This document shows positions 8,157 through 18,683 of a stretch of 64,000 nucleotides of DNA, one piece after another. How positions within the stretch are numbered: position 1 is the first letter of the stretch; every line of letters begins with the position of its first letter. Below the pieces are notes generated by a model. The model worked only from the letters and a program-made list of their open reading frames with translations, was not told where the DNA came from and did no database searches. The stretch comes from Streptomyces lomondensis (GTDB lineage Bacteria > Actinomycetota > Actinomycetes > Streptomycetales > Streptomycetaceae), in contig NZ_BMWC01000001.1 of the NCBI RefSeq assembly GCF_014651035.1, forward strand, positions 1,023,581 to 1,087,580, given 5' to 3'. A program made the position numbers and the translations under genes.

Positions 8157-11100
8157 TCAAGAGGAAGCTGTCACGCGCTTCAGGACCTCGGTGAAGGACT
8201 CCGCCCACGCCGCGACCGTCTCCCCGGTGAACAGGTCCGTCGAGTACTCGAAGGTGATCGTGATCCTGTCGGCCTCCGGGGCGATCACCACGTAGAGCTC
8301 GTTGCGGGCCACGCCCTGGATGGGGAGGGCTCGTATGGCGGTCGAGACGTCATGGAGATGCAGGGCTGGTGGCTCTGTGGTGATCACTGTGAAGAGGACC
8401 GTCGGGAACAAGGCATCGGCCGGCTCCGGTGAGACGAGGGACACCACGTCCGTCAGGGGGAGTTCCTGGTGGTCCAGGGCCGTGAAGAGGGTGGTGGTCA
8501 GTTGGGTCACCAGGTCGGGGAAGGTTGCCGCTTCGGACAGGCGGGCCCGGAGCAGTACGGCGTCGCCCAGGATGCCGACGATGTCCGAGCGGTCGCGCTG
8601 GACTCGGTTCGCGCTGGACGCCGCCAGGACGATGTCGCTTCGTGCGCCGCACAGGTCGGCCAGCCATGTGGCGAACGTGGCCGCCAGGACCGTGTAGGGC
8701 GTGGTGCCCAGGCGGGTTGCCGCTTCGGTCAGGCGGGTGGGGGTGTCGTCGTCGATCGTCCAGGTGTGCAGGGCGCCGCGGCCGGACAGCTTGCCGGGGT
8801 GGGGGTGGTCGTAGGGGAGTTGCGGGCGTAGGGGGACGTTCTCCAGTTCTGTGCGCCAGAAGCGTTCCAGGGTTTCCCTTCGGTGGTCCGGAAGGGAGTG
8901 TTCCGAGCGGGCGAAGTCCGTGAATTGGGCCTGGGGCGTGGGGGAATGGGGCGTCGTGCCCGACCTTCGCGCGTTGTACAGCGTCTCCAGGTCGCGTCGG
9001 ATCAGGTCCAGGGACCAGCCGTCGCACACCGCGTGGTGGAACACCGTCACCAGGACCCAGTGATCCGGGGCAAGGCGGGCCAGGCGGAAGCGGAAGAGGG
9101 GCGGCTGATCCATCGCGAACGGAGCGGAGACCTGTTCGCGGCACCAGCGGTCCACCGTCCCTTCCGTGTCGCCCGCGTGCGCGCGCAGGTCGTTGATCGG
9201 CAGGTCCACGGGGACTTCGGCCAGTACCTCGACCTCGTACCGTCCGTCCTGCCTGCGCACCGGCCTGCTGCGCAGGGCGTGATGGCGTGTCACCAGGTCC
9301 GTGAGGGCCTGGTGCAGGGCGTCGGGGTCCAGGTCGCCGCGCAGGTCCATGCGGTGGGCGATGTTGTAGACGCTCGGGTCGGGGAGCGCGTGGTGGCGGC
9401 GCCACAGGCGGCGCAGGGTGGAGGGCATCGGCGCGGTGTCCACGACCCGGGCGCGGGCCGCGATGCCTCGGATCGTCGGGTCCAGGAAGAAGTCCGCCAT
9501 CGTGAGGTCGATGTGCGCCGTCTCCCGCATCCGGTTCAGCAGCCGGATCGCGCTGAGGGAGTGGCCGCCCAGCTCGAAGAAGGGGACCGTCACCGGGACC
9601 GGCCGGGTGTCCAGTTCCTCGCACCACAGGTCGTGCAGGGTCCGCTCCAGGGCCGTCGTCGGCTCGGACCGCGCGGGGTCGGCGGACTCGTCCATCGGCT
9701 CGGGCAGGGCCGTGCGGTCCAGCTTGCCGGAGGCGTTCACCGGGAGGCGGTCGAGGGTCACCCAGCGGCGGGGCACCAGGTGGTCGGGGAGTGTGGCGGA
9801 CAGTGCCGTGCGCACCTGGAGCCAGGGGGTCGGCTCGGCCGGCACCACGTACGCGACCAGCTCCGTGTCGCCGTGGCGGTCGCGGCGCGGGAGCACCGCC
9901 GCGTCCCGGACGGCCGGGAGTGCCATCAACGCCGCCTGGACCTCGCCCGGTTCCACCCGGTGGCCGCGGATCTTGACCTGGTCGTCCGCCCGGCCCCGGT
10001 ACTCCAGGGTGCCGTCCGTGCGCCAGCGGCCCAGGTCGCCCGTGCGGTACAGCACCCCGCCCGCGCCGTCGTCGAGGAACGCGGCGGCTGTCTCGGCGGG
10101 GCGGTCGTGGTAGCCGTGCGCCACCGGCACCCCGCCCACGTGGATCTCCCCGACCGCTCCGACCGGGACCGGCCGGCCCGTGCCGTCCAGGAGCAGGACG
10201 CGGGCCCCCGGCACCGGGGTGCCGGTCGGGGGCCACTCCTCGCCGGTCGGGTCGACGCGGTGCGACGTGACGATGATCGATGTCTCCGTGGGGCCGTACT
10301 GGTTGTGGAGGGCGCAGTGCGGGTGGGCGGCCAGGAAGCGCCGGAACGCGGCCGTGAGCTGGAGCGACTCGCCCGCCGAGAACAGCTCGTGCAGGGACGG
10401 CAGTTGGGGGGCCGTCTCCATCAGGTACTTCAGCGGGGTGCAGGGCATGAAGAGCCGCTGCACCTCGTGGCGGCGTACCGTCTCGGCCAGCGCCGCGGGA
10501 TCGTGCCGTACGGCGTCGTCGACCAGGACGAGTGCCGCTCCCGAGGCGAGCGTCGTGAAGATCTCCTGCACGCTGACGTCGAACGCCGGTGACGTCCATT
10601 GCAGGGTGCGGAGGGCGGGGTGGCGGTCCAGATGGCCGCGGACCAGGTTCGCCGGGCCGCGGTGCGGGACGATGACGCCCTTCGGCCGACCCGTCGAGCC
10701 CGAGGTGTGGATGCAGTAGGCCGGGTCCTCCGGGCCGGCGCCGTCCGCGAGCCGGGTCGAGGGGAGTGTGTCGTCCGCCGATTCCATGAGCTGGACGGGG
10801 AGTTCGAGGTTCGGGTGGGCGGTTGTCCGGGAGGTGAGGAGCAGTACCGGTGTCGTGTCGGCGAGGAGCAGGGCCAGGCGTGGGGCGGGCAGGGACGGGT
10901 CCAGCGGGACGTAGGCCGCTCCCGTCTTGAGGACCGCCAGCAGGGCCGTGATCAGCTGCGGGCCGCGTGGCAGCAGGACCGCCACGCGCTGTCCGCGTTC
11001 CGCACCGCGGGTGCGGAGCAGGTGGGCCAGGCGGTTGGCCGCCGCGTCCAACTCCGCGTAGGACACCCGGCCTTCGTCGCCGAGGAGCGCCACGGCGTCC

Positions 11101-14100
11101 GGCGTGCGGCGCGCCTGCTGTTCGAACAGGCCGTGCAGAGTGCCGGGGTCCGCCCCCTCTCCGGTGTGCTCCAGACGGGCCAGCGCGGTGCGGTCGGCCG
11201 CCGTGAGGGCGGTCAGTTCCGCGAGCGTCGCGCCCGGGGTGTCCAGGGCGCGGCGCAGCACCTGCTCGACGTAGTCCACGAAGCGGCGCACCGTGGCCTC
11301 GTCGAACAGGGCCGTGTCGTACTCGACCATGAACCGGACGCCGTCCGCGTGGTGCGTGAGATAGACGCTGAGGTCGAACGGGGCGCGGGCGCTCGGGACG
11401 TCGAGCAGGGTGGCCGTCAGACGGGGCGGGTCGAACTCCGCCCCGCCCTCGTTCTCGTACTCCACCATCACCTGGAACAGCGGGTTGCGGCCCGGGTCGC
11501 GGCGCGGGTTGAGCGCGCCGACCAGCTCGTCGAAGGGGACGCCGCTGTGTTCGAACGCCGCGGTGCTGCTCGCGCGGACCCGGCCCAGCAGGGTCGCGAA
11601 GTCCGGGTCGCCGGTGAGGTCCAGGCGCAGCGGGACCGTGTCGAGGAAGAGGCCTACGTGGTCCTCGGCGCCGGCGGGGCGGGCCGCCACCGCCGTGCCG
11701 ATCACCACGTCCCGCTGCCCGCCGAACCGGCCGAGGACCGCGCCGATCGCGCTGGTCAGCGTCATGAAGAGGGTGGCGCGGTGCCGCCCGGCGAACGTCC
11801 GCAGACCTCCTACGAGTTCGGCGTCCAGGGCGTGGGTGAGGCTCGCGCCCGCTCCCGACCTCACCGGCGGGCGGGGGCGGTCGGTGGGCAGGGTCAGCTC
11901 CGGGGCGTCGCCGAGGTAGTGCCGCCAGAAGTCGAGGGACGCGGGGCCCGGCCGGGTCGCCGCCGGCAGCTCGGGCAGGGGCCGTGGTTCGGGGCCTCCG
12001 CCGCGCCGGGCGCGGTAGTACGCGGCCAGATCGCGGGCCAGTACGGCCGTGGAGGAGGAGTCGAAGACGATGTGGTGGGCCAGGAGGAAGAGCAGGTGGC
12101 GGTCCGGGGACAGGCGGAGCAGGCGGGCCGCGACCAGAGGGCCGGAGGCGAGATCGAGTCCGTGGTCGTCCGCGAGGACCGACCGCAGGGCCTCCTCCTC
12201 CGTCGCGCCCGTGTGGTCCTCCACCGGGCAGTCGAGCGGCATACGGTCGCGTATCTCCTGGTAGGGGACACCGTCCGTGTCGCCGAACACCGTACGCAGC
12301 GCCGGGTGCCGGTCCGCGACGCGGTCCAGCGCCCAGCGCAGGGCCTGGACGTCCAGCGGGCCGTCCAGGCGGATCGCCTTGGGCTCGTGGTACATGGCGG
12401 TGCCCGGGTGCAGCTGCTCCAGGAACCAGATGCGGCGCTGGGCGGGGGTCAGGGGTGCTCGGCGGGGTGTCGAGGGTGCCGGAGGCCTCGTGTCGGGAGC
12501 CCCCCTGCGGACCCGGTCCAGGACCGGCAGCGCCGCCAGCACCTTCTCCTTCGGCACGCCGAAGTCCACGAAACAGGCGATCTCGTCCGCCCCCGCCGCC
12601 AGCAGGCGCCGTACGCTCTCCGCGGCCGTGTGCTCGTCGCCGATCAGCGCGCGCGAGTCGCAGTAGCGCTCGTAGGCCCGCCCGAGGAGGAACTCCACGT
12701 CCTCCTCCGGCGTGTTCTCCAGGTCCACCTGGAAGCCGAGACTGTTGGTGACCTGGTCGAAGAGGGAGAGGGAGGACCGCAGATACGACAGGAACGGCCG
12801 GTACGCCTCGGCCCGCGCCCGCTCCGCGTCGTCCTCCAGGTAGGTGTGCACCAGCACCACCACCCGCCCGGCCGCCGGGTCCAGACCGTGTTCGGCGCGG
12901 CAGCGCCGGTACAGGGCGATGTTCTCGGCCAGTTGCTCCACCGTCTGCGTCATCAGGTTGGTGACCACGCCGAGGTCCTCGGCGGCCGCCCGGCGGTAGC
13001 TGTCCGGGTTCCCGACGACGGCCACGTACATCGGCGGCCGGTCCTGTACGGGGCGGGGGTGCAGGCTGATCTCGACCGGGGTGCCGTCGCCCGCCGTCGT
13101 CTTCAGCGGCTCGCCCGACCACAGGTGCCGTACGGTCTTCAGCTGCTCGTACATCACCTCGCGGTGGCGGCCGAAGTGCTGCGGGGCGAGCGCAAAGTCG
13201 GTGGCGTGCCAGCCGCTCGCGAAACACAGGCCCGTCCGGCCGCCGGAGATGTTGTCGACCACCGACCACTCCTCGGCGACCCGGGCGGGATGGTGCAGCG
13301 GCAGGACGACGGACCCGGCGTGCAGCCGGATCCGGCGGGTCCGGGCGGCGAGGGCCGCGGCCAGCACGGACGGGTTGGGGAACAGCGCCCCGAAGGAGTT
13401 GAAGTGCCGCTCGGGGAACCACAGGGCGTGGAAGCCGTGCTGGTCGGCGAAGTCGGCGGCGGCCATGATCAGGCCGTACTTGTCGTGGTCGCCGTCCTGG
13501 GGGTAGTCGCCGAAGAAGTAGAGGCTGAAGTCGCACACTCCGGGCGGTGAGGTGGCAGGGGTGGGGGCGGGCTCGGGCTCGGGCTGGAGGGCGATGGGCG
13601 CGGGTGTGCGTGCCGGAGCCGGAGGTGCCGTCCTGGTGCCCGACGCCGTCGCGAGGACGTCCAGCTGGCGGGAGATCATCTCGCCCACCTGGCCGACGAG
13701 TTGCTCGGCCAGGCGCAGTTGCTGTCCGAACAGGGCGTGGACGTCCGCATCCGCACCCCGGGGCGCCGCCGGTTCCTGGACCACCGTCTCCTGGACCACC
13801 GTCTCCTGGGCCACCGGCACCTCCCCCCGCAACTGCCCGACCCGCTCCGCCAGCCTCCGCGGCGTGTCGGCCGTGTCGAACACCTCCCGGACCGGGACCC
13901 GGACGCCATAGCGCTGCTCCAGCTCCGTCGTCATGCTCATCAGGGACAGCGAGTCGGCGCCCAGTTCGAAGAACGAGCTGTCCGGTGTCACGTCGGCGAC
14001 CGGGCGGCCGAGCTTCTCCGCCGTCAACTCCCGGACCACCTCGATCACTTCACCGGCCACCTCCGGCTGCTCGGAAACGCCGGCCGACGCCACGGCCTCG

Positions 14101-17100
14101 AACGGCACCCTGCGCCGCCGCAGCGGATGCCCCGGCAGCGGCACCCGGCCCCCGCCGCCCGCGAGCGCCTCCCAGTCCAGGTCGGCGCCCCTGCGGTACA
14201 GCGAGCCGAGCGCCGTCAGGAACCCCTGCGCCTGCTCGGCGGCCCCGTCCCCTTCGCCCTGCCCGCTCAGCCAGCGGCTGTCGGGTACGCAGTGCCGGCC
14301 GAGGCCGGTGAGGGTCCGCCCGGCGCCGATCTCCACGAAGTCCCGGCAGCCCTGCCCGACCGCCGCGTCCATCGCGAGGTCGAAGCGGACCGGCTGCCGG
14401 GCCTGGCGGCAGAGGTACTCCACGTCGGCCGTCCAGCCCGGCCGGCGCAGCTCGCCGTCGGCCGTGGTCACCAGCGGGGTGTGCAGCGGACGGTACGTCA
14501 CCTGGCCCGCATGGTTCCGGAACTCGTCCAGGGCGCTGTCGACGTCGGCGGAGTGGAACGCCCGGTCGACCGGCAGCGCACGCCACCGCAGGCCCTCCTG
14601 GTCGAGCAGCCGCGCCGCCTCCTTGAGGGCCTGCGGCGGACCCGAGAGCACCTGCGCCCGAGGGCCGTTGACCGCGGCGAGCTCCGCACCAGTGGCCGAT
14701 GCGAGGCGCTCGGCGGTGGCCCGGTCGGCCCGGACGGCGAGCATGCCCCCGGCCGGGCAGCGGAGCTGCATCAGACGCCCGCGCCAGGCGGTGAGCCGCA
14801 GCCCGTCCTCCAGGGTCAGGGCGCCGGCCGCGTACAGGGCGGCGTACTCGCCGACACTGTGGCCGAACAGCAGCCCGGGCTGTATCCCCGCCGCCCGCCA
14901 CGCGTCCGCCAGTGCCGCCTGATGGGCGAAGAGGGCGGCCTGCGCGGTCTCGGTGGGCCAGACCTCGTCCGCCGTCGGGAGGCCGGCCGGGCCGGGAACG
15001 GCCAGCAGTGAGTCGAGCAGGCTGCCGCCGAACTCCCCGGCGTAGAGCGCCTCGCACCGGTCGAGCGTGTCCCGGGCGGCCGGGCTCACGGCGTACAGGC
15101 CGTTCGCCATGCCGCGGCGGGCGCTGCCCTGGCCCGCGCAGGCGAAGGCGAGGGGGCCGAGCGGGGCCGGCTCGGGGTGCCGGCCCTCCTCCAGTGCCCG
15201 GGCGAGGTCGCCGGCCGTGCGGCCGGTCACGGCGGTGCGTGCCGGGCCGTGGGGCCTGCCGAGGGCCAGGGTGGCGGCCACGTCGGCGGCGGGGAGGTCC
15301 GGGCGCGCCAGGAGCCGGTCGCGGAGCGCGGCCGTCAGCGCGTCCAGGGCCTCGGTGTCGCGGGCCGACACCGGGACGAGGACCGGCAGTTCGGGCACCG
15401 GGCCTGGGCGTGCCGGCGGGGCCTCCTCCAGGACCACGTGAGCGTTGGTGCCGCCGACGCCGAGCGCGCTGATCCCGGCCCGGCGGGGAACGCCGTCCTG
15501 CACCGCCCACGGCCGCAGCTCCGTGGCGAGCGTCAACGGGCTGCCGTGCAGCGGAAGTTCAGGGTTGGGGCGGGTCAGGTGCGGTGTGGGCACCAGGGTG
15601 CGGTGGCGCAGCATCAGGACCGTCTTGATCAGCCCGGCCATTCCGGCGCAGCTGTCGAGGTGCCCGATGTTCGGCTTCACCGAACCGACGGCGCAGAAGC
15701 CGGTGCGTCCACCGCGGTCCGGGCGGAGCGCCCGTGCCAGCGCCGTGAGTTCCACCGGATCGCCGAGCCGCGTTCCCGTGCCGTGCGCCTCCACGTAGGA
15801 GATCGTCTCCGGCGGCACGTCCGCCCTGCGCAGCGCCTGGCGTACGACGTCGGCCTGGCCCTCGACCCCGGGGGCGCTGAAGCCGACCTTGGCGGCGCCG
15901 TCGTTGTTGACCGCCGAGCCCAGGATCACCGCGTGCACGGTGTCGCCGTCGGCCAGCGCCCGGTCGAGGCGCTTGAGCAGCACGGCGGCCACGCCGTTGC
16001 CGCCGACGGTGCCGTCGGCCTCCGCGTCGAAGGCGCGGCAGCGTCCGGTGGGGGACAGGATCGACCCGGGGTGGCTGTGATAGCCGGTCTCCTGCGGCAG
16101 GTGCACGGCCGCGGCGCCCGCCAGCGCCAGGTCCGCCTCACCGGTCAGCAGCGCCTGGACCGCGAGGTGCACCGCGACCAGGGAGGTGGAACAGGCCGTC
16201 TGCACACCGATCGCCGGGCCGGTGAGGCCGAGCCGGTAGGCGACCCGGGTGGCGAGGAAGTCCGGCTCCTGCCCGATGGCCGACTGCATGCCGGCGGCCG
16301 GGTCCGCAGGGTCGTACGGCGATCCGGCCGTGGTCTGCTGGTGGTCGTAGAGGTTCATGCCCGACCCGGCGAACACCCCCACCCGGACGCCCGGCGCGGT
16401 CGCCGCGTGGCCGCCGTCCTCCAGGGCCTGGTGGCAGCACTCCAGGAACAGCCGGTGCGCGGGATGCGTGAGCCCGGTCTCCTTGGGGCTCATGCCGAAG
16501 AAGTCCCCGTCGAACTCCTCGACGCCGTCGAGGACTCCGGCGACGGGCACGAGGCCGGGCGCGCGGCGCTGCTCCGGGGTGAGGCCCGCCGCCGCGAGTT
16601 CCCGCTCGCCGAACACCCGGACGCTGTCCACGCCGTCCCGCAGGTTCGCCCAGAACTCGTCCACCGAGTGCGCGCCGGGGAAGCGCAGCGACAGTCCGAT
16701 GACGGCCACGCGGCGGTCGGGGGAGCCGTCGCCGCTCTCCGGCTCCGGGGCCGCTGCCGCCGCGGGCCGGCCCGCGAGGTGCGCGGCGAGGGCCGTGGCC
16801 GTCGGGTGCTCGAAGAAGGCCGTCTGCGCGATCGGTGTCCCCAGACGTTCCGCCAGCCGGTTGCGCAGCCGCACCAGCAGGACGGACGTCAGGCCGAGTT
16901 CGTAGAACGGCACGTCCGCCTCGGCCGGGCGGCCCAGTACGGCGCCCAGTTCCTCCTGGACGGCACGAGTCACCGCGTCGGTGTCCCGGCTCAACCGTTT
17001 GGGGAGTTCGGCGCGCCGCACCTTGCCCGCCGGGGTCCGCGGGAACTCGTCCTCGGGGACGGGCAGGACGTACGCGGCGGTGAGCCGGAGGCGGGTGAAC

Positions 17101-18683
17101 AGCGCAGCCTTCACCTCCGCGGCGATCCGTGCGTCCTCGGCGGCGCCGCGGCTGACGAAGAACACCGCCAGCTCCTCCGTGCCCCGCTCCGGATGCGGGA
17201 TGCCGCAGGCGGCGACCTCGCCCTGCCGGACGCCGTCGACGGCGGTGGCGGTCTCCTCCACCTCGTGGCAGTAGACGTTGTGGCCGTTGAGGATGATGAC
17301 GTCCTTGCGCCGGCCCGTGATGACGACCTGGCCCTCGTCGAGGAAGGCCAGGTCGCCCGTGTCCAGCCAGTCGCGTCCGGCCGGGTAGGCCGCGGCGTCC
17401 GCCTCGGGGTTGTTCACATAGCCGGGGGTGAGCCGCGCGGGCGAGTGGACCTGGAGCCGCCCGATCCGGCCCGGCGGGGCGGGGTCGCCCTGGTCGTCGA
17501 CGATGCGCAGGGTGACGCCGTGCGCGGGCGAGCCGGAGGCGACGAAGGTGACGCAGTCGGCGTCCGGGGCGTCCTCGGCGGCCCGGACCAGATCGCCGCC
17601 CAGGCTGCTCTTGAGCAGGCGGTGCACGGTGCCCGGCCGGTCGAGGCGGCCGTAGGTGACGGCCGTGACCGTCTCGGCCATGCCCCACACCGGGGCGATG
17701 TGCTCCTCGCGCACGCCGTACGGGGCGGTCGCGTCGAGGAAGCGGCGCAGCACCGGCAGCACGACCCGCTCGCCCCCGCACAGCAGGGACTTGAGGCCGC
17801 TCAGGTCCCAGCGGCGGTCGGGCCGCTCGGCGAGCGCGTCGGCGACCAGCCGGTAGGCGAAGGTCGGGGCCCAGCTGTGCCGCGCCCGGTGCTCGTGGAG
17901 GAGGTCGAGCCAGCGCAGCGGGTCGGCGAGCACCCGGTCGGTCGGCGCGTGCACGTTGGTGGAGCCGGTGAAGACCGCGAGCAGGTGGTAGAGCAGGAAG
18001 GCGCCGCTGTGGTCGACGGGCAGCCAGTTCACCAGGGTGTCGTCGGGGCGGACGTCGAGGATCCGGCGGCTGCTCGCCGCGAAGTCCGCGAGCCCGGCGT
18101 GCGTCAGGCGCGCGGCCTTCGGAACCCCGGTGCTGCCGGAGGACAGCATCAGCAGGGCCGTGTCGGACGGGTCCGGCTCGACATGGTCGTCGGCGGGCGG
18201 CGCGTCCAGGCAGTCCCGGGCGAGCACGACGCGCGGCGCGGGCGTGGCGCGGGCGAGCGCCGCCGCGCCCGGCGCGTCGGTCAGCACCAGCGGCCCGCCG
18301 AGTAACGCGCGGGCCTGCCGCAGGCGTTCGAAGGCCGGGGAGCCCGGCGCGGGATGCTCGGCGATGGCGACCGGAAGGGCGCCGCCGAGCACACAGGCCC
18401 AGAAGGCGGGGAAGAACTCGTCCAGGGGCAGCCCGCACAGCACCACCGGGTCACCGCGCCGCATCCCCTGGCCGCGCAGGCCGGTGAGCATCCGGCGTGC
18501 CGCGTCCAGCAGTTCGGGATACGACCGTGATGCGGTCGTGCCGTCGCCGGCGACCGTGACGACGGCTCCGCCGGGAGCGGACCGGGCAGCGCCCAGCAGC
18601 GCCTGTACGGCGTCGACCGGATCGTCCTGCGTGCGCTCGGGCTCAGGACCCCGGCAGACGGCTTGCCCCCGTAGACGTTCCAT
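8157..18683 (-). CDS. Hybrid PKS-NRPS megasynthase: AL-ACP-KS-AT-ACP-LLM-C-A-PCP-C
   Basis: About 3508 residues, one assembly line. In order: an acyl-AMP ligase (25-560; SSGSTGVPK), ACP1 (LGLTS, Ser ~600), KS (658-1085; Cys831 in QTACSTSL, later His motifs EAHGTGT and NIGHLD), AT (1180-1480; Ser1276 in GHSVGE, later R-A-F-H, closest to the malonyl type), ACP2 (LGADS, Ser ~1578), a luciferase-like flavin monooxygenase (1716-2060), condensation domain 1 (2080-2500; HHIVFDS), adenylation domain (2515-3000; TSGSTGRPKG, FDVSVQE, NQYGPTET), PCP (LGGHS, Ser ~3042) and a terminal condensation domain (3075-3500; HHAVCDG). No KR, DH or thioesterase is seen. It should load a carboxylic acid, extend once with a malonyl unit, oxidise, add one amino acid and release by condensation. 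ATG 18683 is preferred over GTG 18707 because GGGAGAGG sits 6 nt upstream. Confidence 0.93.
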   Translation of the reverse strand: MERLRGQAVCRGPEPERTQDDPVDAVQALLGAARSAPGGAVVTVAGDGTTASRSYPELLDAARRMLTGLRGQGMRRGDPVVLCGLPLDEFFPAFWACVLGGALPVAIAEHPAPGSPAFERLRQARALLGGPLVLTDAPGAAALARATPAPRVVLARDCLDAPPADDHVEPDPSDTALLMLSSGSTGVPKAARLTHAGLADFAASSRRILDVRPDDTLVNWLPVDHSGAFLLYHLLAVFTGSTNVHAPTDRVLADPLRWLDLLHEHRARHSWAPTFAYRLVADALAERPDRRWDLSGLKSLLCGGERVVLPVLRRFLDATAPYGVREEHIAPVWGMAETVTAVTYGRLDRPGTVHRLLKSSLGGDLVRAAEDAPDADCVTFVASGSPAHGVTLRIVDDQGDPAPPGRIGRLQVHSPARLTPGYVNNPEADAAAYPAGRDWLDTGDLAFLDEGQVVITGRRKDVIILNGHNVYCHEVEETATAVDGVRQGEVAACGIPHPERGTEELAVFFVSRGAAEDARIAAEVKAALFTRLRLTAAYVLPVPEDEFPRTPAGKVRRAELPKRLSRDTDAVTRAVQEELGAVLGRPAEADVPFYELGLTSVLLVRLRNRLAERLGTPIAQTAFFEHPTATALAAHLAGRPAAAAAPEPESGDGSPDRRVAVIGLSLRFPGAHSVDEFWANLRDGVDSVRVFGERELAAAGLTPEQRRAPGLVPVAGVLDGVEEFDGDFFGMSPKETGLTHPAHRLFLECCHQALEDGGHAATAPGVRVGVFAGSGMNLYDHQQTTAGSPYDPADPAAGMQSAIGQEPDFLATRVAYRLGLTGPAIGVQTACSTSLVAVHLAVQALLTGEADLALAGAAAVHLPQETGYHSHPGSILSPTGRCRAFDAEADGTVGGNGVAAVLLKRLDRALADGDTVHAVILGSAVNNDGAAKVGFSAPGVEGQADVVRQALRRADVPPETISYVEAHGTGTRLGDPVELTALARALRPDRGGRTGFCAVGSVKPNIGHLDSCAGMAGLIKTVLMLRHRTLVPTPHLTRPNPELPLHGSPLTLATELRPWAVQDGVPRRAGISALGVGGTNAHVVLEEAPPARPGPVPELPVLVPVSARDTEALDALTAALRDRLLARPDLPAADVAATLALGRPHGPARTAVTGRTAGDLARALEEGRHPEPAPLGPLAFACAGQGSARRGMANGLYAVSPAARDTLDRCEALYAGEFGGSLLDSLLAVPGPAGLPTADEVWPTETAQAALFAHQAALADAWRAAGIQPGLLFGHSVGEYAALYAAGALTLEDGLRLTAWRGRLMQLRCPAGGMLAVRADRATAERLASATGAELAAVNGPRAQVLSGPPQALKEAARLLDQEGLRWRALPVDRAFHSADVDSALDEFRNHAGQVTYRPLHTPLVTTADGELRRPGWTADVEYLCRQARQPVRFDLAMDAAVGQGCRDFVEIGAGRTLTGLGRHCVPDSRWLSGQGEGDGAAEQAQGFLTALGSLYRRGADLDWEALAGGGGRVPLPGHPLRRRRVPFEAVASAGVSEQPEVAGEVIEVVRELTAEKLGRPVADVTPDSSFFELGADSLSLMSMTTELEQRYGVRVPVREVFDTADTPRRLAERVGQLRGEVPVAQETVVQETVVQEPAAPRGADADVHALFGQQLRLAEQLVGQVGEMISRQLDVLATASGTRTAPPAPARTPAPIALQPEPEPAPTPATSPPGVCDFSLYFFGDYPQDGDHDKYGLIMAAADFADQHGFHALWFPERHFNSFGALFPNPSVLAAALAARTRRIRLHAGSVVLPLHHPARVAEEWSVVDNISGGRTGLCFASGWHATDFALAPQHFGRHREVMYEQLKTVRHLWSGEPLKTTAGDGTPVEISLHPRPVQDRPPMYVAVVGNPDSYRRAAAEDLGVVTNLMTQTVEQLAENIALYRRCRAEHGLDPAAGRVVVLVHTYLEDDAERARAEAYRPFLSYLRSSLSLFDQVTNSLGFQVDLENTPEEDVEFLLGRAYERYCDSRALIGDEHTAAESVRRLLAAGADEIACFVDFGVPKEKVLAALPVLDRVRRGAPDTRPPAPSTPRRAPLTPAQRRIWFLEQLHPGTAMYHEPKAIRLDGPLDVQALRWALDRVADRHPALRTVFGDTDGVPYQEIRDRMPLDCPVEDHTGATEEEALRSVLADDHGLDLASGPLVAARLLRLSPDRHLLFLLAHHIVFDSSSTAVLARDLAAYYRARRGGGPEPRPLPELPAATRPGPASLDFWRHYLGDAPELTLPTDRPRPPVRSGAGASLTHALDAELVGGLRTFAGRHRATLFMTLTSAIGAVLGRFGGQRDVVIGTAVAARPAGAEDHVGLFLDTVPLRLDLTGDPDFATLLGRVRASSTAAFEHSGVPFDELVGALNPRRDPGRNPLFQVMVEYENEGGAEFDPPRLTATLLDVPSARAPFDLSVYLTHHADGVRFMVEYDTALFDEATVRRFVDYVEQVLRRALDTPGATLAELTALTAADRTALARLEHTGEGADPGTLHGLFEQQARRTPDAVALLGDEGRVSYAELDAAANRLAHLLRTRGAERGQRVAVLLPRGPQLITALLAVLKTGAAYVPLDPSLPAPRLALLLADTTPVLLLTSRTTAHPNLELPVQLMESADDTLPSTRLADGAGPEDPAYCIHTSGSTGRPKGVIVPHRGPANLVRGHLDRHPALRTLQWTSPAFDVSVQEIFTTLASGAALVLVDDAVRHDPAALAETVRRHEVQRLFMPCTPLKYLMETAPQLPSLHELFSAGESLQLTAAFRRFLAAHPHCALHNQYGPTETSIIVTSHRVDPTGEEWPPTGTPVPGARVLLLDGTGRPVPVGAVGEIHVGGVPVAHGYHDRPAETAAAFLDDGAGGVLYRTGDLGRWRTDGTLEYRGRADDQVKIRGHRVEPGEVQAALMALPAVRDAAVLPRRDRHGDTELVAYVVPAEPTPWLQVRTALSATLPDHLVPRRWVTLDRLPVNASGKLDRTALPEPMDESADPARSEPTTALERTLHDLWCEELDTRPVPVTVPFFELGGHSLSAIRLLNRMRETAHIDLTMADFFLDPTIRGIAARARVVDTAPMPSTLRRLWRRHHALPDPSVYNIAHRMDLRGDLDPDALHQALTDLVTRHHALRSRPVRRQDGRYEVEVLAEVPVDLPINDLRAHAGDTEGTVDRWCREQVSAPFAMDQPPLFRFRLARLAPDHWVLVTVFHHAVCDGWSLDLIRRDLETLYNARRSGTTPHSPTPQAQFTDFARSEHSLPDHRRETLERFWRTELENVPLRPQLPYDHPHPGKLSGRGALHTWTIDDDTPTRLTEAATRLGTTPYTVLAATFATWLADLCGARSDIVLAASSANRVQRDRSDIVGILGDAVLLRARLSEAATFPDLVTQLTTTLFTALDHQELPLTDVVSLVSPEPADALFPTVLFTVITTEPPALHLHDVSTAIRALPIQGVARNELYVVIAPEADRITITFEYSTDLFTGETVAAWAESFTEVLKRVTASS

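Noticed and set aside
10599..13550. A ~980-codon open frame on the plus strand inside the megasynthase
   Set aside because: It is antisense to the conserved KS/AT/LLM/C coding and encodes low-complexity Arg/Gly/Val-rich protein; a shadow of high GC third positions.
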